Of a stretch of 64,000 nt of DNA, positions 23,331 to 35,929 are shown in pieces. The position numbers were made by a program, and so were the translations under genes. Each line of letters opens with the position of its first letter. Position 1 is the stretch's first letter. The notes under the pieces are model-generated. The model ran no database searches. It saw only the letters and a list, made by a program, of their open reading frames with translations, and had not been told where the DNA came from. Source of the stretch: Annona cherimola (lineage: Eukaryota; Streptophyta; Magnoliopsida; Magnoliales; Annonaceae); contig CM059971.1 in assembly GCA_030490835.1 (NCBI GenBank), forward strand, positions 126,760,564 to 126,824,563, written 5' to 3'.

Positions 23331-25190
23331 TCCCGTGCTCATGTGTTACTACTTACTACCGAACGTCCGCCACCAGCACGGCGCGTTTGGTTTTTGCGCG
23401 GATGACAGTTGCGACTTGCGAGGCCTCTGGTTACCCTGAATCCCCGGAATGCTGACGTAGCTTCGCTGCACGTGCGCATCATCGTATCGAGTGTGAGAGC
23501 CACTGCCTTCCCGGGCCAACCGTACATGTCTACATAAACATATGTATACCTGCCGACTACAGTTGCCACGCACCATTTAATTATTACATAAATAATTTTA
23601 TTACTTTCTATTTCATAGCTCCTTCTTTTGCCACCCTATTTGCTTCGGCTAGCCGAATATTACTATGAGGAATTAGCTTGGGAATTGGACCACAGCCACT
23701 GGCCCACCCAACAGTGCAAATGCATACCACGTGATGTTCATGGGCGGCCGACGATGACGTCATTCCACGCTATCTCACTGTTCACGCCGAAAATGCCTCC
23801 AATTACGTCAATTTCTCTACTACGAGTCTACTACCACCGTACTACACTGCTTCCCATCATATGACGGTGCCTCGCGTCAGCTCCGTGACTTACAGCCCGC
23901 AGTTGTAGAAAATTTGAAATAAAATGGAAACGCTTTCACATGCATCTCCGATATTATTCAACAGATAGTTCCAACTTCCCAGTACGGACATCTCTCATTT
24001 ACAAGATCATAGATTTCAAAATAATTCTCTGTTTCACGAAACTTCTAGAACCAGGAGCAGATGACCAAGACCCTGCCTTTACAGGAGACCATTTCAAATT
24101 GCATTCTGTCCTGAAATCGTGGCATGGATATCGTGTTTCATCCAATCTAATTTCGGCGTTCCAACATGAACAGGAAAAAATGGCAGAGATGGACGGTTTT
24201 GATCATCAATTCGATGCCGGGTCATCCGCACACTTAGGCACGTCTACAGCGTAGATGTTCTCGGTCCAACGAACATCGCAACCGTCGCCTGAGGGCGCAG
24301 CTTGAGAGCCTGGCGATATTTTCAATGCCAGCTTCTCAATTTTCCACGAGAGGAATCACGTTTTTCCAGCCGCATGTGTGTCCACGTCAGCGACACCATC
24401 TTTTTGGCTCCTTCCAGCCGAGCCGCACAGACTCCCCGTTCATCACCCTCCGGCCCGTCCATCGTCTTATTTCAATAAAAAAAAAATCCGACAGACGGTT
24501 GCTTTTAAATTTTTTTTTTGATCAAAACAGATAATATAAATAATTTCGAGGGAAAAATGGACGGTTTTGATTGGTTAGTTGGCAGGCGTGGGTCTGACAA
24601 GATTGAGGAGGATGTTGTGCGGGGTGATGGGGACTTATCTTCACACGCGCCCAACACGTTATGCCGAAAGCAGTACGGGTCATAAAAGTATAAAATATTT
24701 TTAATAATAATAATTATCATTATCATTATTTATAAAAATAAATGAGAGTCACGTTCTTCTCCTCGCTTCCATTCACGTTTCCCTCACGTGCCGTGCCGTG
24801 CAGTGCTCCACTCACAAGCTTTCGCTGACCGCTTCTATTGCTGGCCTACTGCCCAGCCAGCTGCTACAGTACTACCAACGCTTCGTCCTCAACGAGGTGA
24901 ATCCGACACGTGTTGATCTCGCGCCATCCTCACCACGTGTTGGATGCTTTTCGCGGGCGTTTTACTTCTTCCAACCCAGAACACGTGAGCCGATGAGCTG
25001 GCGCTGCCTGGTCTCGTCGTTTCCATGCTCGACCTTTCTGCGTCCGTGACATTCTCGCCGTCTACTGCCCGGTATTTGACGGCTAGGATCTTCTGACGGG
25101 AAGAAGCCTTTATATACACGAAGTCGGCCGAGATGGAGACACGCAGGATGAACGGCGTGGATTCCTGAACGGATGGATGATAGTGTTTTC
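23330..25190 (+). promoter_or_regulatory. G-box-rich, GC-rich island with TATA box but no gene
   Basis: CACGTG occurs at 23728, 24785, 24907, 24934 and 24982. A TATATA motif at about 25111 lies 125 bases after the last one. The arrangement resembles an ABA- or light-responsive promoter. Downstream the longest frame after the TATA is 11 codons (ATG at 25132), followed by a poly(A) tract of about 27 at 25191-25217. Long open frames in the island show no protein motif. This may be the promoter of a lost or non-coding gene. Confidence 0.4.
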
Positions 25191-25217
25191 AAAAAAAAAA
25201 AAAAAAAAAAAAAAAAG
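25191..25217. repeat. poly(A) tract of about 27
   Basis: An uninterrupted run of A's follows GATAGTGTTTTC. No flanking duplication is visible, so an origin by retroposition cannot be shown. Confidence 0.9.
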
Positions 25218-25428
25218 GCGAGGGAGGACGTCGCAGTAGGAAAGTGCCGTTGCTAGGGGAGTGAGGGACGGAAATGGATAAAATGTAATGCATAGCTGTA
25301 ATCGGATGGGACGAAAGTTGCTTCGAGCTGTTATGTTCCTTTCTCAGATCTGACGTGGTTGGAATTACCGAGGAAGAGCTGCTATTCTTGGAGCCAGCCG
25401 AGTCGGCAAGGGACGTTTTGGATAACTA

Positions 25429-25716
25429 GGGTGTTTTCGTGAATTGATAGATTTTTTGGATGAAAAAATTTTGGTATAATAATTTTTAAAATGAAAAAAT
25501 GATGTGATATATAATATGAATAATGATTATTAGTAAAAAAATAAAGTTAAAATAGATATGTTAATTGTACGGGTAGTCGTGTAAAAATGGTTGAAAATAT
25601 AGTTGTTGTATAAAAAATATAAAAAAATAATTTAAAAATAAAATAATTGTAGAAAATGAAAAATTTTAAATTGAAATTTTTTTGCTTGAAAAGTTTTGCT
25701 TGTACTGAACATGTCC
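25429..25716 (+). mobile_element. MITE of the GGGTGTGTTTGG family, diverged
   Basis: It begins GGGTGTTTTCGTG and ends AACATGTCC. The interior (AATAAAGTTAAAATAGATAT, ACGGGTAGTCGTGTAAAAAT) places it in the family. Confidence 0.6.
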
Positions 25717-26133
25717 TAGATTTTCTAAAGATTATGAGATGGGATGTGATGGGTGGGGGAAGGATGGAAAAAAAAATATCATAAGAATCATGTGATTGAT
25801 ATAAAATAATATGGACAATGTTTGAACAAATAAGTTATTTAAAAGGAAATTTGATTAAAATATAGTAGTAAAATTTGAAAAATAAAGTTGTTAACTTTTT
25901 AAATTATTTGTTAGAGACATCTACACATTCACCTATCCAAACATACCCCAAAGTAGGATTCATAATTTTTTATTATTATCATTTTAAGAATTGGATAGAT
26001 TACACATAAGAAAGACGGAGGATTATCATAACAAAGTGCATATGAAAGCTTAAATGTAACAGAATTTATTGTCCATGCTGGCTTCAAATGATATAAAATT
26101 TTAAATAGGGTATATAAATAGACAATATAATAA

Positions 26134-26408
26134 GGGCATGTTTACATACAAGTAAAAAATTTCGATCTAAAATTTATTATTATTCGTAATTATCTTATTT
26201 TTAATTATTTCTTTACATTTTAATTTAACTTCCTTATTTTTCAATTATTTGTTAGTAATAATTATACATATAATCTATCTCTTTTAACTTTATTATCTTT
26301 ACTCTTCGTTATTGTCGCTATTATATCTCATCGTTCTTTACAAATTCAAAAAAATTTCTATCACAAATTTTTTATTTAAATTTTTTTTATCACTTTTCAA
26401 ATACACCC
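26134..26408 (-). mobile_element. MITE of the GGGTGTGTTTGG family with TAA duplication
   Basis: TAA lies directly on both sides (26131-26133 and 26409-26411). The ends are GGGCATGTTTACAT and AAATACACCC. The interior is in reverse orientation (AACTTTATTATCTTTACTCT). A 3-bp TWA duplication is characteristic of PIF/Harbinger (Tourist) elements. A further decayed copy lies at about 26510-26740. Confidence 0.7.
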
Positions 26409-26744
26409 TAAGGGCGTATCTGAAATTATAGATAAGAGTATGTTAGAAAGACACACTTGAGTATGATATCACAACCATATTTAAAAAAAATTAATAACCA
26501 ATAAATGCAAAATTTTAATGTGTTTATTTATGAATATCAAAAATTTTCAAACTAAAGCCTTTCATTTTTCGTAACCACCATATTTTTAATTATTTTATTC
26601 ACATTTTCCTATACACAACTTCCTATACTATTAGCATATCTATTTTAATTTTATTATATTTACTCTCCATTATTAACTTATCATGTTATAAAATTTTATC
26701 TCTTTTTAAAAAAATTTAATTCAAGAGTTGTATCATTTTTAAAA

Positions 26745-27387
26745 AGTACCATGGATATACTGTACGGGACAGAAAAGTGGATGAGATTCCAGGAAAGAGA
26801 TGGGGCTGGAAATATCATCCAAATCAATGGCCCCAGGTAACGTGGCCTGACCTCATGCAGCGATATGATGCTGACCCGGCGTCCAAAGAGAGTGTGAGAT
26901 TCCGGTGGACGGAGCTTCGCACCAATTCACCATCGATGACATTGCCACTTTTTCTGAAACCTCCAGCACGTGAAACGGGCCCTTACGTTTCATTCCCAGT
27001 ATGTGACGTGTTATCCGTCGCCCCAGCCCCCACTCGTCCCATTTTTTTTTAGTGTACTTGGTCAGCTTTAGCACTTCTAGTTTTGAATTACCGGCTAACC
27101 GCCCCAGCCTCCACACTACTGAAGAATGGACCTTGTAAGGGGACGCCGAAATTTGTCAATCAAATTGCAATGCGATGTCCTTGTAGTTGTAGCCAAGGCC
27201 AGTGAGCCGTCCAAAACGCTTTATCAATAATTTTTTTTTTAAAAAAAAATTGTAATTATTTCTTTTACTACAAAAGAGAGCTAAAACCTTACTATATAAT
27301 TTCGAATAGCTTCCATCGTCCCTAAATTTCTGGCGCATATGTAAGTAAGGACGTGAAATCAACTGGGCTATGCACAAGTTCACTTTT
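26745..27387. other. less AT-rich spacer beside the LINE, no recognised gene
   Basis: From 26770 to 27130 the sequence is GC-richer and holds an open frame of 91 residues on the plus strand without family motifs. I cannot assign coding function. Confidence 0.3.
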
Positions 27388-27401
27388 CCACTTCAACTTT
27401 T

Positions 27402-30400
27402 TTTTTTTTTTTTTTATTAAAAGATGAGCACCTATCCAGCCTACCTCTGAAAGAGCTGACTATCAGAGGCCGAAAGGATAGAGCCATCATCATATATCAT
27501 AGCCAAAAAATTATCTATACAGAGTTTTTCCTGAAGAAAGTATGGAGGATTTTCTCTCCATTCTTGTTCAGGCAAAAAATGAGAAGATACAAAATCAGCC
27601 AAAAAATGAGCAACCGAATTTCCACATCGTACGACATGGTGAAAAGACAAGGATTGGGCCCGTCGGGCGGTCTGGTGTATATGGGAAAGAATCGCGCCAA
27701 CCGGGGCCCTAATAGAACGATCGCCCAATAAGAAATCAATGAGATGCAGAGAGTCTGATTCCATCTGGAGGTGGGTAAACTGACAATCCAAAGCCCACAT
27801 CAACCCCTGCCACATAGCAGTAGCCTCCAATACCAACGGATCCAAAAGCCCACACCTACGTCATCCCTTCGCAGCAATGAAACAGCCCGAAGAGTCTCTG
27901 ATAACCGCAGCCAAACCCGTAGAATTTTTTTGGAGATTTCTACGACCATCGATATTAACCTTAAGAGTGCCCACGACAGGTTTAGTCCATCTTACAACCA
28001 TAGGACTATCCAAAAAGGTTGATACCCCATGATCCAACGTGGTCCTGTACTGATACATGAAGTTGATGCACCACTCCCTAACATCGGATAACCCCGGTTG
28101 GGTGCCCTCCGCCCAAAGTTTGTTACGCAAATACCAAATATGCCAACAGTACAGGAGAAAAAGGATGAAAGTATCCATGCAATTTGTGGTGATGATAGTC
28201 CAAAAAATGTCTGGAATAGATGTACCCGAGACGGAAGGAGATAGATCGCCGACAATAGTCCGATAGATTGGTTGGGTGGCAGCGCAGTTGATAAAAAGAT
28301 GAAAAATATCTTCCGGTGCCCCCCTGCAGAATAAACATGATGTGTCCCTCGAAATACCACGCCGCTGTAGATTTTGAAGAGTGGGGAGAGCATCACGGAG
28401 TAGCCGCCAACCAAAAATGAGAATTTTACTAGGGAGTTTAACTTTCCATATAAATTTGAATATCTCCCTAATACGATCACCACCCCCATTTTCATCATCC
28501 AAAGGGCCAGCTGGTGTCTGCGTGAGGATCCTATATGCTGACTTCACAGAGAAATGTTCATCCGGTTCCGGTTCCCAAAAACAAAGATCCTCCTCTCCCA
28601 CAATTGGGGGCTGGTTTAAAGATATTATATCACGCCCAACCGCCCCAGCCGCTTGCAAAAGAAGGGTTTCCTTCCAAATTCCATGTCGTTCATTACGGAA
28701 GAAACTGACCGTTGCGTCATCAGGGATGTGAGCCGGTAAGGGCCCAGCCCTTTGAATTGGATAAGAAAACCATCTGTCTTGGAAGAACCTTACTTGGTCC
28801 CCCGAGCCAACCCGCCACCGACATCCCCGCCTGATAACATCCCGAGCTCTAAGAAGGCTCCTCCATGTAAATGAATCAGATGGCATCGCCTTACAGGCCC
28901 AGAGATTTCCATGATTGAAATATTTAGCCTTGAGAACAGAGTAACAAAGAGAGTCCGTATTTGAGACAAGCCGCCATACCTGTTTGGCCAGTAAAGCATG
29001 GTTGAAAGAGATCAGATGACGGAAGCCCATTCCCCCAATAGCCTTTGTTTTACACATGTCCTCCCATGCCACCCAGCTCATTTTGCGTTTCCCATCCCTC
29101 TCTCCCCACCAAAACTTGCTCAATAGACTATCCAACTCAGTACAGAAGCTTTTTGGAAGGAGGAAAATACTCATGGCATAAATAGGGATGGCTTGCGCAA
29201 CAGCTTTAATAAGAATCTCTTTTCCACCCCATGATAGAAGTCGCCCTTTCCACCCCTGAATTTTTCGCCAAACTCGGTCCTTTAGGTCCTTAAACATATT
29301 CTTTTTGGATCTTCCAAGCCAGATTGGTAAGCCCAAGTAGGAGTGGAAGTCCAAGGCACATGATCCAAACACCCCACAAATAGAACTTCTTACGGCCATG
29401 TTAGTATTGGAGCTGAAGAAAAGAGCCGTTTTGTTGATGTTGATTATTTGTCCCGAGCATTCGCTATATGTTCTCAAAATGGAAAGAAGGTATCGCACCT
29501 GGTAGTCCGAAGACCTAATAAAGATGAGGGCATCATCAGCAAAGAAAAGATGGGTTAGAGTGGGTCCCCTTGGATAGATTCTGATGCCATGAAGTGACCT
29601 TTGGAGATGAGCATGAGCAATAAGAAGAGATAGTCCCTCTGCGCAAATAAGAAAAAGATATGGTGAGAGTGGGTCTCCCTGTCGAAGACCCCTATGTGGT
29701 ACGAGGAGAGGAGTTTTGTGCCCGTTCACCAGAATCCTATAGCACACAAACTGCACACATCGGCGAATCCAATTTATCCACACAGATCCAAAATTCATAG
29801 CTTCCATCATGTCGCACAGAAACTCCCATTCGACCCGATCATAGGCCTTTGACATATCAAGTTTAACTGCCATATCCATCTTGTTTCCTGCTCTTCTTCG
29901 CCGGAGGGAATGAATGACTTCATAAGCGATCAGCATGTTGTCAGTAATAAGGCGGCCCGGTACAAATGCACTCTGTTGAGGGGAAATCACTTCATTAAGG
30001 CAGCTCTTCAGACTGTTAGCTAGTACCTTAGCCAAGATTTTGTAAGATACATTACATAGGCTGATAGGACGAAAATCTCCAAGTTTTTCAGCACCAGCCC
30101 TCTTCGGAATTAAGACAACGTTGGTATGGTTGAGAGCTTTAAGTTGTTGGCACAGATTTGGCGGAGATCGAGCCTCCATGAAAGCCTTGCACATTAAGAA
30201 CACATCGTTCCCAACAGTACGCCAATGTGTTTGATAGAAACCAGCAGGAAAACCGTCAGGGCCCCGAGCTTTTGAGGGGTTCATGGCCTTTAAAGCAGTT
30301 GACACCTCTGCCATAGATAGAGGTTTGGTGAGATAGTCCCGTGATTCAGTTGATATCTTCCTGGTAACAAGGCCCGTGATACGGTTCAGGAGGTCTTTTC

Positions 30401-30411
30401 TTCTTCGAGCC
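27402..30411 (-). mobile_element. 5'-truncated LINE (L1-type) insertion with 14-bp target duplication
   Basis: CCACTTCAACTTTT flanks the copy at 27388-27401 and 30412-30425. The 3' end on the minus strand is a poly(A) tail, seen as T's after 27398. The 3' trailer between the stop codon and the tail is only about 25 bases. The 5' end falls within the linker before the reverse transcriptase, so the gag-like first frame and the endonuclease are missing. Truncation at the 5' end is usual for LINE copies. The perfect duplication and nearly intact frame point to a fairly recent insertion. Confidence 0.92.
27441..30411 (-). pseudogene. LINE reverse transcriptase / zf-RVT / RNase H, one internal stop
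   Basis: The frame is open from the truncation point to TAG at 27443-27441, except for one TGA at 27863-27861. Counting from the first Met (30314), the reverse transcriptase spans about residues 60-330, with FRPISLCNVSYK, the KLDMSKAYDRV block with catalytic Asp, and FADD at 258-261. A zinc-binding zf-RVT region follows at about 630-700 (CLFCRG, then H and C). RNase H begins with NIDG and continues past the stop (LEATAMWQGL, ESDSLHLI, VAHFLADF). The stop sits in the RNase H domain, next to a CG (GGATGACG), and could come from CGA to TGA decay. Reverse transcriptase residues look intact, but without endonuclease the copy cannot move itself. Confidence 0.93.
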
Positions 30412-30425
30412 CCACTTCAACTTTT

Positions 30426-32719
30426 GAGTGTTACAATGGGCACGCTTCTCATGTGGCACACGTTTACTTACAACCTCTTGTGTGGGATGTTGATGTAGAT
30501 TAACACTCAAGTTGCCCAGTGAAACTATGAGAACATTGGGTAGTATGATTTTTTTTTTGAGATTACGGAATGGGGGTGAATAATGAAAAATATAATATTT
30601 TAATATTTGTGTAATTGATACGAAATGATATGAGTAACGTTAGAATAAATAAAATTGTTGAAGGATAGTTATAAGGAAAAATAATTAGAATATAAGAATA
30701 AAATTGGAAAAATCGAATTATTAAATGAATAAATGATTAGTATGAAAAATGAAGAGGATGAGACGTTTCCTACCTTACCTCATTTTCCTCATTTCCCAAA
30801 AGTCCACCGTGCCTGATAACCTTATACATAAGACATATAGGGTTATCTAGGCCACCATAGCCTACGATGTCATCACCAGAAATAAAGATCATATTTGAAA
30901 AACTAATCTATAGTACCTTCTTCTTTCCTCACAATAATAATCCATATTTTTGGTACATCTGATCTCATGATGAGATTTGCATCATCATTCTCGCCCAAAG
31001 GCTTTTGTCAAATCTTGCGTATTAAAGCCATAGCCATATATGAGGCTGGACTTGACGAAGATTTACTCCCTTTAACCCTAATTAAGGAACATTTATAGTG
31101 CAATATTCTCTATATCTCATGGTTTTATAGGATATCCTCAGACCATTGACACTTTCTTTTCAATGTTAAAAAATCTCTCTGTCTCTTCTCTCGCTTAATC
31201 CCTTTGGTGATTGACACTTGCCAATCTAGCTCCTCATCAACTATGTTATAAATTTTTTTTTATTTTCTGGAATTGTTAGTTTCAAGATATATTGTATTAT
31301 ATTTTTAGAAAGTATTACTTGATTAATTAACAATGCAATAATTATTGCTGCTAAAAACTTCCGCACTTTGATTTATTGCAATATACTATAAAAGATTTAT
31401 TTGGCCAGACGATTTATGCGTAGAAAGCACTGCTTTTTAAGTTTTTAACAGATTATTTGGTCGGGCTTATTAGTTCTGCCTAAAATTCTCGTTGTAAAAG
31501 CTATAAGAAACTCAGTAACGATAAGCTACAATGCCGAGCTTCCCACACAATGCACGACCTTACTTTAATTTTATGAATAGTTGGAAAAAGCCCTCACAGT
31601 CACGATGCAGAATGGATAAATACTGTCCATCGATCTTGGTTAACTTTGATTTTCTTGCAGTGGCACTTGCATCCACAAGCCTCCATAGTCACCTAAGCTT
31701 TTTATTTATTTTTATATAACAACTATGAGGTTACCAAAGTATAGACTTTAGTCGCACGATTCTATTTTGCTGCTACTTCAAAGTGGTGGTATTTAATCCC
31801 ATGCACAAATTTTTCATTTCATATGCGCCAAAAATGTGGTGAAAAAGTTGATTTTTAAAATTATAAAATACAGTAAAATAAACTAAAAGCATATAAGCGC
31901 GCATAAAAATTAAAAAAACGAAAAAAAAATCAAATATGTAAATGAAATGTATACAGCATACGTGTTTATTGAATCACTACCCACCAATACTTGGAAAATT
32001 TTTCAAATAAAAAATAACTCCATGCAGTTTAGCTCTATGGACTCATTTCTCTCCTCTTTTATCGCCAAACCTATCAAAGATTATATCATGTGCACCAAAG
32101 ATAACCCACAAAAATTTTGAATTCTGAGTTATTACTATTATGTTTTTGATTAAGGACAATTTAAACGAAACGGCCCAAATAAAATAAATTGTAGATGGAC
32201 AACTGGAACTCGCACGGGAGAAAGTTAAAAAGATAGGTGTCATGAAACAAGAATTGAATTCCTTCTTGGGTTTTAATGCATGTAAAATGTGAAGAAGATG
32301 GAGATCGTGCCTTTGTAGCGGATGCATGAATGTGGGAATATTTAGAAATTACGACCCATATGAAACGATTTGTCACACCACAACTTTAGAGACCTAACGT
32401 GGACGATCCACATTTTTCAGTGTGGCCGTGCATGCATGCGTGGTTTAAAGGGACGGGATTACTCGTGGAAAATGTGGCGGCAGTGGTGTATGTACCTTCG
32501 CACGACAAACATTGCAATTGGTGGCCGAAATCGACGACCACCGTGTAATCAAAACAACGTGAAAAATGACCTGAAGCATCTTCGTGAAAATCCGCTGCAT
32601 GCCACCGTCTAGGACGGATGCGATGGTGAGAGAGCATGCACTTACAGTGATTGGCCTCCTGTGCATGTGATAGAGATATATAATCTCCTTGTTTTCTTAA
32701 AAAAATGAAAAACTGTATA
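30426..32719. other. spacer, no recognised gene
   Basis: Another copy of the second MITE-like family lies at about 30545-30780 (GTGTAATTGATACGAAATGA). The remainder holds frames up to 94 residues without motifs. A GC-richer patch at 32390-32660 has alternating GTGCATGCATGCGTGG. No gene is supported. Confidence 0.4.
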
Positions 32720-32999
32720 CAACTTGTTTGAGGAGGGATAAAACTTTTGACGAAAAATTGTAGAGAGTAAGAGTTTTAAAATAATGTGATATGATGAGAA
32801 TAATAATAAGAAGTAACGAAGATAAAGTTAAAATAGATAGGTTGATTGTGTAAGTAGTTGTGTAGAAATGATTGAAAAGTATGATAGTTATATAGAAAAA
32901 TATGTATAAATAATTAAAAAATAGGATAGTAATAGAAAGTGAAAAGTTTTATGTTAAAAAATTTTAATTTAACAACTTTTGAACATTGCCAAACACACC
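32720..32999 (+). mobile_element. MITE of the GGGTGTGTTTGG family
   Basis: The left end is decayed (GTTTGAGGAGGGATAAAAC) and the right end reads TTGCCAAACACACC. The interior (GACGAAAAATTGTAGAGAGT, GATAAAGTTAAAATAGATAG) is close to the copy at 47171. Confidence 0.7.
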
Positions 33000-33094
33000 T
33001 ATAATTTAAATTTCTGGATATAAATAGCAAGTACAGTTGTTTTGACTTGGTTTGTTTTTCTTTTAATGAAGCCAAATGCCCTAATTCAAGTGTT

Positions 33095-33285
33095 GTTTGA
33101 GAATGTTAAATGATAAAAAATTGCAGGATTTGATAGAATATGAAAAATGAATATTCTAAGAATTGTGTAATTAATAGGAAATGATAGGGATAAAGTTGAA
33201 ATAAATAGGTATGATAGAATGTGGTTCGTAGGAAAAATGATTAAAATGTATGAATAAAATTGAAAAAATATCGTGTTAGGATGTA
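33095..33285 (+). repeat. second MITE-like family, copy 3
   Basis: The blocks GTGTAATTAATAGGAAATGA, TTGAAATAAATAGGT, GTAGGAAAAATGATTAAAAT and AATAAAATTGAAAAAAT match the copies near 23.1 and 30.5 kb in order. Confidence 0.5.
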
Positions 33286-33524
33286 ACCCTGCTCATACGC
33301 GCGTGCCGTTTTTCTAAACTATCTCGTTCCTTCCCGCACTTGACGTTTTTCAAACAACGCCTTAGTTTCAAACCTGAACCTTTTTCCAACTCTGATTTTT
33401 CAGACCCTAGTACAATCTTAAGTTAAACTTGTAAAAGTTCATTATTCTAGGCCAAAAATCAGGCCAGTTGGAAGAAGAGACTAAGAAAGTTAGAAAAAAT
33501 AAGAAATTTTTTTATGAATATTTA

Positions 33525-33728
33525 TACAGAACACATTCATAATCCTCACAAGTGAGAGAATTTTCCAATGACACTCCCACACAGGGAAAAAATTGCAAAT
33601 ACCTCCACTTAAAGAAAGAAAATTGAAAAAACTATCACTCCACACTAAGAAAGGAAAGAAAAATTGAACCTGTGACTAGGCAACATCGGCCCACATGAGT
33701 TACCACCATGGCACACCCCCGGTGGTTT
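33525..33728 (-). mobile_element. SINE family 1, minus orientation
   Basis: Reading the minus strand, box A is TGCCATGGTGG (33713-33703) and box B is GGTTCAATTTT (33670-33660). The 3' motif GTGAGGATTATGAATGT (about 33549-33533) parallels the SINE at 5993. Target duplications are not clear. Confidence 0.6.
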
Positions 33729-34402
33729 AATATTATAGATATAAAACATTTTCATACTATATATTAAACTCTTAGAAAATTTTATAAAACTTTATTTCTT
33801 ATACATTTTTATTACAAAAATTTATAAGAATTTCCTTCATCGATGATGTGTGCAGAATTTACTTTAAATTGGTATATACATGATATGATTGTTTAGATTT
33901 ATTACATCTCTATGCACATCGGACTTAATAATAAAATATTTTGATAATAGGTTTTTATTTAAAGGCCATGGTAACAACAAATACAATGCATTAAATTTTT
34001 TAAATATCGTTATGTCTATGTCACAAATTCATTTTAATATGCATAATTTCGTACGAATAAATATACAACATTTAAATTTTAATTATTAAAATATTTTGTA
34101 GTAAACAATAAATGAATTAGTTCTTTTTTGCCCTACTAATTTTTTCTAATTCACGAGTTATATGGGAAATACGATTGTTTTGTTAAGTATTATTTTCCAT
34201 GTAGGAAACTTACAATAATATTTCATGGGTTTGATCTTGTATGGTCACTTTTTATAATATATTCTATTTTTATTTTAACATACAACACCGGGTTTGGTTG
34301 ATCAATTCTCGAACCATCGCTAACCCACCTATGAATCCTGTTGGTTAGCTTGTATTGTTGCAGCCTTTTCTCAAAGCACGTAATATAACCCTTTCAAGAA
34401 GT
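33729..34402. other. AT-rich spacer
   Basis: No gene or clear element is visible. The frame at 33889-34089 is low-complexity. Confidence 0.4.
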
Positions 34403-34905
34403 AGGGTAAGATATCCTTTTATTTTTAGTGAGTTGAATCAATGTATTTGGATGCAAAAGTTTACTCGGTGCAAAACTTACTTTTTAAAAAAATTTAAAAT
34501 CTTAGCAGGGTAAGATATACTTTTATTTTTAGTGAGTTGAATCAATGTATTTGGATTCAAAAGTTTACTCGGTGCAAAATTGAATTTTTAAAAAATTTAA
34601 ATTTTTTATAAAATCATTCATTTAAATATATTTAATATATTTATTAAGTTTTACTATTTTTTGGACATGTACTGGAGATATATATATATATTTTTTTTTT
34701 TGAGTTTTAAAAACTAGAGTTTTAGTCATTTTTAAATGATTAAAAAAGTCCTATTTTAAAAAATAAAAAATATATATGCATATATCCAAAATAATAAAAC
34801 TTAAATATACTTAAATTAACATCTTCATAAAAAAATTTCAAAAAAAATTTAAAAAATAAGTTTGGCACACCTAGGTACACCAAAAGTTTCAATGCATAGG
34901 GTGCA
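34403..34905. repeat. foldback element F7 with a two-copy 104-bp duplication
   Basis: AGGGTAAGATATNCTTTTAT starts at 34403 and at 34507 with close agreement over about 104 bases, including TTTACTCGGTGCAAAA. The right half carries the shared core mirror (AAAAAATAAAAAATATATAT) and ends CACCTAGGTACACC with GTGCAC beyond, as in F3 at 12.2-12.7 kb. F3 and F7 thus form one subgroup by their ends. Confidence 0.6.
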
Positions 34906-35885
34906 CTGAATCAAGTCCCTTATTTTTACAAATGCGATAGATACAGGTATTTTCTAAAATTAAGAAAATGAGGAACGAAACGACAGGCTGATAATACGGG
35001 ATTTTAATTTCGACAAAGGCGTGCCTGCCGTTGCATGCCTCAATCGTGTTGGTGTATTCAGATTTCAGCACAACTGAAGAAGATCATGATATATATATTT
35101 TTTCCAATAATAATAAATAGATGAATTCGTCCATTGAAATGAACGGTGAAAACTAAACAGTGAGTTTGCAAGAAGTACCTTATGTCAGGATCCAACTAAC
35201 TAATAAATAACCGTAGTTAAAGCACCTAAACCAAAGCCCTTTTTCCTCATCTCGTTTGGCCGACCAGCTCAGTAGAAACGTAGATCAGGACACTTCACAA
35301 ACTGTAGAGCGGCCACGGTCATATTTATTTATTAGCGTATCAACCATTATGTTAATGATTAGTATATTGATCAGTATAACATGCTAATTAATATTGCAAA
35401 ATTTCCCCGTGCACTACGCTGTGCAGCGGCCTGATTCCCGTGATGGAAAAACAACAGAAACCGTGCACCGCTTGAGTACACACGCGCATGGGCGTGCGAG
35501 TGGGAGGCATTGACCATCCAACCTTTTTGAATAAATTGGACAGTCTAACATTGACGTTAAAATGACCAACTTAGCCCTCGAATTCGAATCACACGCGAAC
35601 AGTTGTAGTCCCCATTTATCTTCCGTGCAATACAAAGGGGTCCGCCAAATCTCCGTCGTACTTTCGCAACCCGTTCACGCCGTGGGATGCCAACTTTTCC
35701 GTTCTTACGAAGATGAACGGTGCAGATTTCACATGGAAAAGAGGGGCGCAGAGCAGAATACTTCTTTTGTTGCTGCTGGAATAAATAATCAACGGCTAGC
35801 ATTCAATCCGTGCCATTCTCTTGTTTAGGCCCCATACGAAAGCATCTACAACGGAATGAAATCCAGCGTCCATTCAGAACTTGCG
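34906..35885. other. spacer of mixed composition
   Basis: At 35400-35830 the sequence is GC-richer with open frames of 73-88 residues on both strands, none with family motifs. No gene is supported. Confidence 0.35.
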
Positions 35886-35929
35886 AAAGTCCCCTCTTTT
35901 TTTTTTTTTTGATAAAAAGTCCCCTCTTT
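35886..35929 (-). mobile_element. 16-bp poly(T) insertion between 14-bp direct repeats
   Basis: AAAGTCCCCTCTTT lies at 35886-35899 and again at 35916-35929. Between them are only T's followed by GATAA. This is the structure expected of a target-primed insertion truncated almost to its poly(A) tail. Simple slippage cannot easily explain the 14-bp duplication. Confidence 0.6.

Noticed and set aside
27441..27860. Separate small RNase H gene
   Set aside because: It is in the same frame as the reverse transcriptase, parted by one TGA only, and belongs to the LINE.
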